From: Natronospira elongata
Lineage (GTDB): Bacteria; Pseudomonadota; Gammaproteobacteria; Natronospirales; Natronospiraceae
Direction of reading: 5' to 3'
Length of the DNA stretch: 64,000 nucleotides
Assembly (NCBI RefSeq): GCF_034931365.1
Contig: NZ_JAYGII010000013.1
Coordinates: 17,334-81,333, forward strand
Shown: positions 35,578-43,087 of the stretch, in pieces
Layout: each line of letters begins with the position of its first letter
Position numbering within the stretch: position 1 is the stretch's first letter
Program-made: the position numbers and the translations under genes
The notes under the pieces: model-generated
The model's database searches: none
What the model was told of the DNA's origin: nothing
The model's input: only the letters and a program-made list of their open reading frames with translations

Positions 35578-37044
35578 ATGCCAATCGACTGGAAACAGTA
35601 CGACCCCGGAAAATTCTATGATGAGTTGATCAGTTCCCCCGGTCATCCCCGGGCCGCCGCCCGGGAGCTGTGCAAGCGGCTCCGCCAGCTCAGCGATGAA
35701 GAGCTGATGGAACGGCGTGATGCCGCGGAGCTGGCCATCCTGGTGATGGGGATTACCTTCACCGTCTACACCGAGGGTGGCAGCATTGACCGGGCCTGGC
35801 CCTTCGACATCATCCCGCGCATCATCCCGGCCCGGGAATGGCAAAAGACCGAGGCCGGCCTGGCCCAGCGCGTTCAGGCTCTGAATCTTTTCATCAATGA
35901 TATTTATCATGAACAGCGCATCGTCAAGGACAAGGTCTTCCCCGAAGAGATCCTCAAGACCTCCGGTAATTTCCGGGCCGAATGCGTGGGGGTGGAGCCA
36001 CCGCTGGGCATCTGGGCCCACATCTGCGGCAGTGACCTGATCCGGGACAATGATGGGCGTTTCTATGTGCTTGAAGACAATCTGAGAGTGCCCTCCGGCG
36101 TTTCCTACATGCTGGAGAACCGGCATGTCATGAAACGCACCTTCCCCGAGATTTTCGAGCATCAGAACATTCTCCCGGTGGATGATTATCCTGCCCAGCT
36201 ATTCGACATGCTGGCTTCCATGTCACCGCGTCCCCAGGACTATCCCGTGGTTACCGTACTGACCCCGGGGATCTACAACTCCGCCTATTTCGAGCATGCC
36301 TATCTGGCTCAGCAGATGGGTGCCGAACTGGTGGAGGGGCGAGACCTGGTGGTGACCGAGGATGACTGTGTCTACATGCGCACCGTGGAGGGGCTGACCC
36401 GGGTTGATGTGATCTACCGCCGCATTGATGATCTTTTCCTGGACCCGGAAGTCTTCAACCCGGACTCGGTATTGGGTGTGCCCGGGCTGATGCGCGCCTG
36501 GCGGGCCGGCAATGTGGCCCTGGCCAATGCACCGGGTGCGGGTGTGGCGGATGACAAGGTGGTCTATGCCTATGTGCCGGACATGATCCGTTACTACCTG
36601 GATCAGGAGCCCATCCTGCACAATGTTCCCACCTATGTCTGCCATGATGAAAAGCAGTGCGAGTATGTCCTCGATAACCTGGACAAGCTGGTGGTCAAGC
36701 CGGCCAACGAATCGGGTGGCTACGGCATGCTCATGGGGCCGCAGGCCAGTCGTAAGGAGCGGGAGGATTTCGCCGAACAGATCCGCCGCAACCCTCGCAA
36801 CTTCATTGCCCAGCCCTTGATCCAGCTTTCCACCACCCCAACCATCGATGGTCATGGCAAGGTGGCGCCCCGGCACGTGGATCTGCGTCCCTTCATTCTC
36901 AGCGGACAGGAAACCAATATCACCACAGGGGGGCTTACCCGGGTGGCTCTCAAGTCAGGTTCCTATGTGGTGAACTCATCCCAGGGGGGCGGCAGCAAGG
37001 ATACCTGGATTGTTGATACCGCCAAGAAGACGATAGGGGGCTGA
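35578..37044 (+). CDS. Circularly permuted ATP-grasp protein (COG2308 type)
   Basis: A 488-residue protein of the circularly permuted ATP-grasp family (DUF404/DUF407). Recognisable parts are the FYDELISSPGHPRAAARELC start, the central RAECVGVEPPLGIWAHICGSDLIRDNDGRFYVLEDNLRVPSGVSYMLENR, and VVKPANESGGYGMLMGP near residue 375. Such genes are found in clusters with alpha-E proteins, transglutaminases and the Anbu protease. They have been proposed to ligate short peptides, but no product is known. It is the first gene of the cluster that leads to Anbu; start at 35578 is preceded by AAGGGA. Confidence 0.9.
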   Translation: MPIDWKQYDPGKFYDELISSPGHPRAAARELCKRLRQLSDEELMERRDAAELAILVMGITFTVYTEGGSIDRAWPFDIIPRIIPAREWQKTEAGLAQRVQALNLFINDIYHEQRIVKDKVFPEEILKTSGNFRAECVGVEPPLGIWAHICGSDLIRDNDGRFYVLEDNLRVPSGVSYMLENRHVMKRTFPEIFEHQNILPVDDYPAQLFDMLASMSPRPQDYPVVTVLTPGIYNSAYFEHAYLAQQMGAELVEGRDLVVTEDDCVYMRTVEGLTRVDVIYRRIDDLFLDPEVFNPDSVLGVPGLMRAWRAGNVALANAPGAGVADDKVVYAYVPDMIRYYLDQEPILHNVPTYVCHDEKQCEYVLDNLDKLVVKPANESGGYGMLMGPQASRKEREDFAEQIRRNPRNFIAQPLIQLSTTPTIDGHGKVAPRHVDLRPFILSGQETNITTGGLTRVALKSGSYVVNSSQGGGSKDTWIVDTAKKTIGG

Positions 37045-37047
37045 GTC

Positions 37048-37989
37048 ATGTTGTCGAGAGTGGCCGAAAGCCTTTACTGGACTGCCCGTTACATGGAAAG
37101 AGCGGAGGACCTGGCGCGTTTGGTCAACGTCCATTCCAATTTGATTATGGACCTGCCCCGGTCGGTGGAATTGGGCTGGGAGCCCCTGATCGCTATCACC
37201 GGCAGCGAAGCGCCCTTTGCCAAGCTGTTCGGTGATGAGATGGATGAGCGAAATGTCACTCGCTTCATCATTGCCGACCGGCGTAACCCGGGCTCCATTC
37301 TCAGCGCCTTGTTCATGGCCCGTGAGAATCTGCGCTCCACTCGCGACCTGGTCCCCCGGGAAGGCTGGGAGCAGGTCAACGATCTCTACCTCCATGCCCG
37401 TCAGGAACTCAAGGGTGGCATTGCCAAGCGCAAGCGCTACGATTTTCTGCGCGGCGTGATTCAGCGCTGCCAGCAACTCACCGGCCTGTTGGCCGGCACC
37501 ATGAGCCATGACGAAGCCTATGAGTTCATCCGCATCGGTCGTAATCTGGAACGAGCGGACATGGGGACCCGCATCCTGGACGTGCGTTCAGAAGATCTCC
37601 TGCCCCACCGGGCGGAGGATCTCACGCCTTTTGAAAACATCCAGTGGATGAGCGTGCTCAAGTCCCTGACCGCCTATCAGATGTATCGGCGCAATGTACG
37701 GGTCAGGGTGCGGGGTTCGGACGTCTTGCGGTATCTGCTTCAGGACCCGAAATTGCCACGGGCACTGCTCCATTGCATGAGCGAGGTGGAGGCCTGTCTG
37801 CATGATCTGCCACGGAATGATGGACCCTTGCGCAGCGTCACGCGCATGAAGCGCCGGATCCAGGAAGCCAATGTACCGGAATTGGCGGAGTCCGGTCTGC
37901 ATGAATTCCTGGACGACTTGCAGGTGGAGCTGAGCCGACTCCATGCTGAGATTGCCAACACCTACTTCCTGCTGGATAGGGCGGCATGA
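37048..37989 (+). CDS. Alpha-E domain protein (DUF403)
   Basis: A 313-residue mostly helical protein that starts MLSRVAESLYWTARYMERAEDLARLVNV, the diagnostic alpha-E stretch, and contains FIRIGRNLERADMGTRILD and a second such repeat near the C-terminus. It always accompanies circularly permuted ATP-grasp genes and has no known activity. It starts 3 bases after the ATP-grasp stop and overlaps the next gene by 4 bases. Confidence 0.92.
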   Translation: MLSRVAESLYWTARYMERAEDLARLVNVHSNLIMDLPRSVELGWEPLIAITGSEAPFAKLFGDEMDERNVTRFIIADRRNPGSILSALFMARENLRSTRDLVPREGWEQVNDLYLHARQELKGGIAKRKRYDFLRGVIQRCQQLTGLLAGTMSHDEAYEFIRIGRNLERADMGTRILDVRSEDLLPHRAEDLTPFENIQWMSVLKSLTAYQMYRRNVRVRVRGSDVLRYLLQDPKLPRALLHCMSEVEACLHDLPRNDGPLRSVTRMKRRIQEANVPELAESGLHEFLDDLQVELSRLHAEIANTYFLLDRAA

Positions 37990-39035
37990 ACATCTACCGT
38001 TGCGCTTGCGGCAACCCGGTCTATTTCGAAAATGACCAATGTCTGGCCTGTGGCCGGCGCCTGGGTTTCCTGCCGGAGCGTCTTACACAGGCGGCGCTCG
38101 AGCCCCTGCCAGGAGGCAACGATCTCTGGCGGGCCCACACTCCCGAGGGCGAGATGGGGGAGTATCACCGCTGCCGCAACTACAGTGAGCAAAATGTCTG
38201 CAACTGGATGGTGGTCAGTGATAATGGTGAGCGTTACTGCGTGGCCTGCCGCATGAATCGCATCATCCCCAATCTGGACCGGCCCGGTAACCGTGACAAA
38301 TGGCTCAATGTGGAGCGCGAGAAGCGCCGGGTCATTTACGATCTGCTCCGCCTGGGTCTGCCCTTTCTCGCCAAGCGGGATGATCCGCACACTGGCCTGG
38401 CCTTCGCCTTCATGGAAGACCAGCAGCCGACCCAGGAATTCGTTGACTCATCCTGGTCCGGCGGCAAGGTGTTCACCGGCCATGCAAAGGGCCTGATCAC
38501 CATCAATATCATCGAAGCCGATGATGCGGCCCGCGAGGCATTGCGTCAGCAATTGAATGAGGCCTCCCGCACCCTGCTGGGGCACTTCCGCCACGAGATC
38601 GGTCACTATTTCTGGGATCGACTGATTCTGGAAGGCGGGCGATTGGCCGGTTTTCGCGAGGTCTTTGGTGACGAGCGTCAGGATTACCAGTCTTCCCTGC
38701 GCCGCCATTATCAGCAGGGGCCACCGGCAAACTGGCAGCAGCACTACATCAGTGCCTATGCCGCGGCCCATCCCTGGGAGGACTGGGCCGAGTGCTGGGG
38801 GCATTATCTGCAGATCACCGATGCCCTGGAAACCGCCCATGCCCTGGACATGGGGGTCAGTCTCCCGAGGGACTTTGATGAGCTGATCCGGGTCTGGAGT
38901 CGGGTCAGCATCAACATTAACCTCATGAACCGAAGCATGGGCATGCGGGATGCCTATCCCTATGTGCTCAATGACAGCGTGGTGGCCAAGCTGCGCTACA
39001 TTCACGAGGTCGTGGAGGCGGAGCGGTCCGCCTAG
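37986..39035 (+). CDS. Putative zinc-binding metallopeptidase with N-terminal zinc ribbon
   Basis: A 349-residue protein. The N-terminus carries four zinc-ribbon cysteines (CACG...CLACGRR) and a second Cys cluster near 60-95 (CRNY...CNWM...CVACR). At ~203 it has HEIGHYFW, an HExxH metallopeptidase motif, and a downstream Glu/Asp-rich EDWAECWGHYLQITD that could provide the third ligand. It matches the family of putative zinc-binding metallopeptidases often seen beside ATP-grasp/alpha-E genes. Classical partners in this cluster are transglutaminase-like proteins; here this peptidase stands in that place. Four-base overlap (ATGA) with the alpha-E gene. Confidence 0.85.
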   Translation: MNIYRCACGNPVYFENDQCLACGRRLGFLPERLTQAALEPLPGGNDLWRAHTPEGEMGEYHRCRNYSEQNVCNWMVVSDNGERYCVACRMNRIIPNLDRPGNRDKWLNVEREKRRVIYDLLRLGLPFLAKRDDPHTGLAFAFMEDQQPTQEFVDSSWSGGKVFTGHAKGLITINIIEADDAAREALRQQLNEASRTLLGHFRHEIGHYFWDRLILEGGRLAGFREVFGDERQDYQSSLRRHYQQGPPANWQQHYISAYAAAHPWEDWAECWGHYLQITDALETAHALDMGVSLPRDFDELIRVWSRVSININLMNRSMGMRDAYPYVLNDSVVAKLRYIHEVVEAERSA

Positions 39036-39113
39036 GCCCGGGCCGATTCATCCATTCCTGTCCGGCTCTGTTAGAATCCCGACTCTTTGCAGCCCAGCAA
39101 GCGGAGTCGATTC

Positions 39114-40463
39114 ATGTCCGAGACCGCCGAGGTCACAAGTTCCCTGGGTCGCCAGGACCTCGAGGCCGCCGTCGATCAGGCCCTGGCCGAGGCCCGGCGC
39201 CGGGGTGCCGATGGCGCGGAAAGTGGCGCCAGTGTGGATACCGGCCTGGGCGTGAGTGTCCGCCTGGGTGAGGTGGAGACCCTGGAATACCGTCAGGACC
39301 GGGGGATCGGAATCACCGTCTATTTCGGCCAGCAGAAGGGGGCCGCCAACACTTCCGACCTGAGCGACCGGGCCATCCGGGAAATGGTGGCCAAGGCCTG
39401 CGACATCGCCCGTTTTACCCAGGCCGATCCCCATGCCGGCCTGCCGCCCGCCGAGCGCCTGGCGCGGGACTGGCCGGATCTGGATCTCTGTCACCCCTGG
39501 GCCCTGTCCCCGGAAATGGCCATCGACCTGGCCCAGCGCTGTGAGCAGGCCGCCCGGGATTTCGACCGTCGCATCGATAACTCCGATGGTGCCAGCGTGG
39601 ATACTCACCACGGCGTCCGGGTCTGTGGCAACAGTCATGGCTTTCTCGGCAGCTACGAGGGCACCAATCACAGCATCAGCTGTAGTGTTCTCGCTCGGGA
39701 CGAGCAGGGCATGCAGCGGGATTTCTGGTATTCCTCGGCCCGGCTTTCCTCTGCCCTGGAATCACCCGAGGCCGTGGGACGCCGGGCCGGGGAGCGAACC
39801 GTCCGCCGCCTGGGTGCCCGTCGACTCAGCACCCGCAAGGCGCCGGTACTGTTCCCCGCGCCGCTGGCGCGGGGGCTGATCGCCACTCTGGTGGGCGCGG
39901 CTTCCGGGCCCTCCCAGTATCGTCGGGCCTCCTGGCTTCTGGATGCCGTGGGTAATCAGGTCCTGCCGGAGTGGCTGGGTCTGGTGGAGTATCCCCATTT
40001 GCCGAGGGCTCTCGGCAGTTCCCCCTTCGACGGCGAAGGCGTGGCCCTGAAGGATAATCCTCTGGTCGAATCCGGGCGCCTGTCCCGCTATGTGCTGGAC
40101 AGCTACAGTGCCCGTCAACTGGGGCTGGAGAGCACCGGCAATGCCGGCGGCGTCCACAATCTCTCCCTGGTCGGGCCCAGCCGCGGTTTTGAGGAAATGC
40201 TGCGGGAGATGGATACCGGCCTTCTGCTTACCGAGCTGATGGGGCAGGGAATCAACGGCGTGACGGGGGATTACTCTCGTGGCGCGGCCGGATTCTGGGT
40301 GGAGCAGGGCGAGATCGTCCATCCGGTGGAGGAAATCACCGTCGCGGGTAATCTCAAGGACATGCTTCGTGGCATCGTCGCCGCCGGTGATGATGTGGAC
40401 CACCGCGCCAGCGTGCTCACCGGTTCGCTCCTGATCGAGGAAATGACCATTGCCGGCGACTGA
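39114..40463 (+). CDS. pmbA: Metalloprotease PmbA (TldE)
   Basis: The 449-residue partner of TldD in the TldD/TldE protease. It lacks the HExxH motif, as expected, and has QDRGIGITVYFGQQKGAANTSDLS near the N-terminus and the characteristic C-terminal GINGVTGDYSRGAAGFWVEQGEIVHPVEEITVAGNLKDML. ATG 39114 was chosen because it gives the normal N-terminus. It lies between the metallopeptidase gene and Anbu, 18 bases before the latter. Confidence 0.95.
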   Translation: MSETAEVTSSLGRQDLEAAVDQALAEARRRGADGAESGASVDTGLGVSVRLGEVETLEYRQDRGIGITVYFGQQKGAANTSDLSDRAIREMVAKACDIARFTQADPHAGLPPAERLARDWPDLDLCHPWALSPEMAIDLAQRCEQAARDFDRRIDNSDGASVDTHHGVRVCGNSHGFLGSYEGTNHSISCSVLARDEQGMQRDFWYSSARLSSALESPEAVGRRAGERTVRRLGARRLSTRKAPVLFPAPLARGLIATLVGAASGPSQYRRASWLLDAVGNQVLPEWLGLVEYPHLPRALGSSPFDGEGVALKDNPLVESGRLSRYVLDSYSARQLGLESTGNAGGVHNLSLVGPSRGFEEMLREMDTGLLLTELMGQGINGVTGDYSRGAAGFWVEQGEIVHPVEEITVAGNLKDMLRGIVAAGDDVDHRASVLTGSLLIEEMTIAGD

Positions 40464-40481
40464 CCGGCCCGTGGCACCGTC

Positions 40482-41210
40482 ATGACTTACTGTCTAGCCA
40501 TACGTACCGACAACGGCTTCCTGGTGGCCTCCGACTCGCGCACCAGTGCCGGGGTGGATGATGTCAGCGTCTACAGCAAGATGCATGAGCTGCCCACCAG
40601 TGACGATCGTTGCATGGTGCTGCTCTCGGCCGGCAACCTGGCCACCACCCAGGCGGTCACCAGCCGTATCCAGCGTGACCTCGATGACTCCGAGGCCGAG
40701 ACCTCGATCAACCGCCTCGATCATCTGGAAGACGTGGCCGAGTACATCGGTGCCATCAGCACGCGAGTACAGAGGGGCCCGGAAGGGGCCACTCAGGCGG
40801 ACTTTCGGCCCAAGGCAACCTTCATCCTGGCCGGCCAGATCGGCCAGGAAAGCCATAATCTCTATCTGATCTACCCGGAAGGCAATTACATCCGGGTCAG
40901 TGAGGAAAAGCCCTTTCTGCAGGCCGGAGAGACCAAATACGGCAAGCCCATCCTGGATCGTATCGTGGAAAGCGGCATGAGTCTGGAAATGGCCGCCCGT
41001 TGCGCCCTGGTTTCCCTGGATTCCAGTATGCGCTCCAATCTCAGCGTCGGGCCGCCGGTGGAACTGGCCTTCTATCAGGCCGACAGCCATCGCCTCGATC
41101 CCCGGCTGCGCTTTGAGGAAGACGATCCCTTCTGGCGCCGCATGCAGGATGCCTGGTCCCGCAATCTCCGCCAGGCCTTCATGGATCTGCCGCGCTTCGA
41201 TTGGGAGTAA
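40482..41210 (+). CDS. Anbu proteasome-like peptidase (bacterial proteasome homologue)
   Basis: A 242-residue Ntn-fold protease of the Anbu family. It begins MTYCLAIRTDNGFLVASDSRTSAGVDDVSVYSKM; after Met removal the Thr would be the nucleophile, and the Asp and Lys of the catalytic centre are in ASDSRTS and YSKM. Anbu forms helical or ring assemblies and its substrate is unknown. In other genomes it sits with circularly permuted ATP-grasp, alpha-E and transglutaminase genes, as here in part. Its stop codon overlaps the terminator of the convergent small RNA. Confidence 0.93.
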   Translation: MTYCLAIRTDNGFLVASDSRTSAGVDDVSVYSKMHELPTSDDRCMVLLSAGNLATTQAVTSRIQRDLDDSEAETSINRLDHLEDVAEYIGAISTRVQRGPEGATQADFRPKATFILAGQIGQESHNLYLIYPEGNYIRVSEEKPFLQAGETKYGKPILDRIVESGMSLEMAARCALVSLDSSMRSNLSVGPPVELAFYQADSHRLDPRLRFEEDDPFWRRMQDAWSRNLRQAFMDLPRFDWE

Positions 41211-41249
41211 AAAAAACGCCGCGAACAGCCTGAGTTCTGTTCGCGGCGT
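41209..41249 (-). terminator. Strong intrinsic terminator of the Csr-type RNA
   Basis: Stem ACGCCGCGAACAG / CTGTTCGCGGCGT with 13 perfect pairs and an 8-base loop, followed on the minus strand by eight T. The T-run includes the last two bases of the Anbu stop codon, so the RNA gene and Anbu are convergent and touching. Confidence 0.93.
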
Positions 41250-41506
41250 CTCGACACCTTCCCTGGCGAGCCTTGGTTGTCGCTGGGCCTCCCTGCCAGA
41301 CCCCGTCCCGGGGTTGCCCATCCTGGGCGCCTGAGTTGCCCACTCTGGATCATCCCTGATCCGCCGGCCTGAACCGGCCCCAGCCCCTCCTGGACTGTCG
41401 CGCGGGCATGGCATTCATCATGCCGGATGACCATCCTGGTCGGGGATCGTGCCAGTCCCTGGCCGACGCCCCCGGCATTGACTCCCCCCTTTCCGCCAAT
41501 GCCCGC
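41209..41506 (-). ncRNA. Csr/Rsm-type regulatory RNA with multiple GGA-loop hairpins (CsrB/RsmZ-like)
   Basis: Minus-strand RNA of about 298 nt; it appears to sequester the translational regulator CsrA/RsmA. Read 5' to 3' it has a 7-bp hairpin (GGCATTG...CAATGCC, 41503-41474) with two GGA in its large loop, then hairpins GCCAG-GGA-CTGGC (41463-41451), GACCA-GGA-TGGTC (41441-41429), CAGTCC-AGGAG-GGGCTG (41397-41381), GGATCA-GGGA-TGATCC (41362-41347), GCCCA-GGA-TGGGC (41328-41316) and CCCCG-GGA-CGGGG (41313-41301). Two less regular AGGGA stems (41298-41284, 41270-41250) follow. GGA occurs about eleven times. It ends in a 13-bp terminator hairpin with eight T. No long coding frame fits. A TATACC -10 (41518-41513) is upstream. 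Start is inferred. Confidence 0.8.
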
Positions 41507-41512
41507 GCTGTG

Positions 41513-41518
41513 GGTATA
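41513..41518 (-). promoter_or_regulatory. Probable -10 of the Csr-type RNA, with a GacA/UvrY half-site upstream
   Basis: TATACC on the minus strand is placed about 10 bases before the first hairpin. There is no good -35, as is common for activator-dependent promoters. CTTACA (minus strand, 41597-41592), one half of the TGTAAG-N6-CTTACA site bound by GacA/UvrY, lies about 80 bases upstream; the other half is not conserved. Regulation by Gac is suggested, not shown. Confidence 0.35.
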
Positions 41519-41627
41519 ACGATACGCAGGGCTCGGCTTTGGCGTAATCAGCAGATCGTGATGGGGCGTGTAGGGATATGCTGACGGCCCCTGTAAGAGG
41601 GCGAAACTACGCAAGTGCCATCCGCGT

Positions 41628-42959
41628 TTAGCTGTCCTCTGTTTCCTCCACAAAGTCACGCAGGGTCTTTTGTCCCAATTGGTCGCGCATGGCCCCTTCC
41701 AGGCTGTTCATCAGCCCGCCGACCGGTTTGAGGGAGCGCATCTGTGCTTCCGGATCATCGCTCTGCTGGTAGCCGCGGCTGGCATCCAGGATCTTCTGCA
41801 AGCGCATCCGGGCCAGGTCCTGGCCGGGCAGGAAGCCGGGCTGATAACCCTCGGTGCTAATGATCAGGCCGGCCATTTCCAGTCGATCCACCACGCTTTC
41901 CAGCACGTCGCCGCGAACATGCAACTCTCGACAGAGGGTTTCGAACGTCCAGGGGCGTTCACCGCGCAGATAACTGCGGGCAATGAGATACATCACCGCC
42001 AGGCCCAGCTCCTCTTTCTCTCGGTGGGTGGCGCCGGTTGCCGGCGGCAGTCGGGTGACGAACTGGGGATTCTGGATATAGAAAGCGATCTTGCCGCCGA
42101 ACAGCAGAATGAGCCAGCTCAGATAGAGCCAGATGATGAAGAACAGCAGACCCGCGAAGCCGGAATAGATGGCGGTGTAGCGGGCCGAGGTGGCGATGAC
42201 CTGGGCAAATGCCCAGCCGGTGGTCTGCCAGGCCAGGCCGGCAATGACGGCGCCGGTGAGAGCGGCCTTGAGCTTGACCCGGGTGTTGGGGACAAAGACA
42301 TAGATGAAGGTAAAGGCGGCCACCACCAGCAAATAGGGCATCAGGGTGCTGAACCAGACCATCAAGGTCCCGAAGGGCTCCACCTCCGATATCCGCTGGA
42401 CCAGGGTGTGGCTGGAGAAGGTGGCGGTGACACCCACCGCCGAGAACACCAGCACCGGGCCCACCAGCACGACACTGAGATAATTGCTGAACTTCTCCGC
42501 CATGCCCCGCTGGCGCCGAATGTTCCAGGATTCATTCAGGGCCGCTTCGATTTTCTGCAACAGGGAGTAGACCACATACACCAGCAGCAGCAGGCCCACC
42601 GAGCCGAGGATGCCCACCTGAATGTTGTCCACGAAGTCCATGATGTTCTGGGTGACTTCGTCGGCCCTGGGCCCCAGGGGCTCCAGGGTTCTTTGAAGCA
42701 CCGGCTCCAGCTGGTTGTGCACGCCGAAGCCCTTGAGCACCGAAAAGCTGAAGGCCAGCAGAGGCACGATGGAGAGCAGCGAGGTATAGACCAGGCTCAT
42801 GGCCCGCAGATTGATCTGCCCAATGGAGGCGTCGCGCATGCCGGCATGAATCACCCGTGCAATCCGCACCATCCAGGCCATCTTGCGGCTGGGCAGATCC
42901 TGGATCTGCACAGTCCACAACCACTGGGTGAATCGGGAGCCGGGGTTGAGCTGCTTCAT
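41628..42959 (-). CDS. YihY/BrkB family inner-membrane protein
   Basis: A 443-residue membrane protein. Six or more helices follow a cytoplasmic N-tail; characteristic stretches are AMSLVYTSLLSIVPLLAFSFS, MAEKFSNYLSVVLVGPVLVF, FTFIYVFVPNTRVKLKAALTGAVIAGLAWQ and YSGFAGLLFFIIWLYLSWLILLFGG. The C-terminal ~140 residues form a soluble winged-helix-like domain. The family was once misnamed RNase BN; its function is unknown. ATG 42959 has GGAGG 9 bases upstream. It is transcribed toward the small RNA. Confidence 0.9.
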   Translation of the reverse strand: MKQLNPGSRFTQWLWTVQIQDLPSRKMAWMVRIARVIHAGMRDASIGQINLRAMSLVYTSLLSIVPLLAFSFSVLKGFGVHNQLEPVLQRTLEPLGPRADEVTQNIMDFVDNIQVGILGSVGLLLLVYVVYSLLQKIEAALNESWNIRRQRGMAEKFSNYLSVVLVGPVLVFSAVGVTATFSSHTLVQRISEVEPFGTLMVWFSTLMPYLLVVAAFTFIYVFVPNTRVKLKAALTGAVIAGLAWQTTGWAFAQVIATSARYTAIYSGFAGLLFFIIWLYLSWLILLFGGKIAFYIQNPQFVTRLPPATGATHREKEELGLAVMYLIARSYLRGERPWTFETLCRELHVRGDVLESVVDRLEMAGLIISTEGYQPGFLPGQDLARMRLQKILDASRGYQQSDDPEAQMRSLKPVGGLMNSLEGAMRDQLGQKTLRDFVEETEDS

Positions 42960-43087
42960 GGGGGCCTGCCTCCGCGCCATGGAATCCGCCAAGCATCAGT
43001 CGCCATCATATCGACTCTTGAGGCGGGAAGCATGTGCTTCGCTTTCCCGGCTCTGGCATTGACGGCTGTAATCCTTATCATGGGCCC

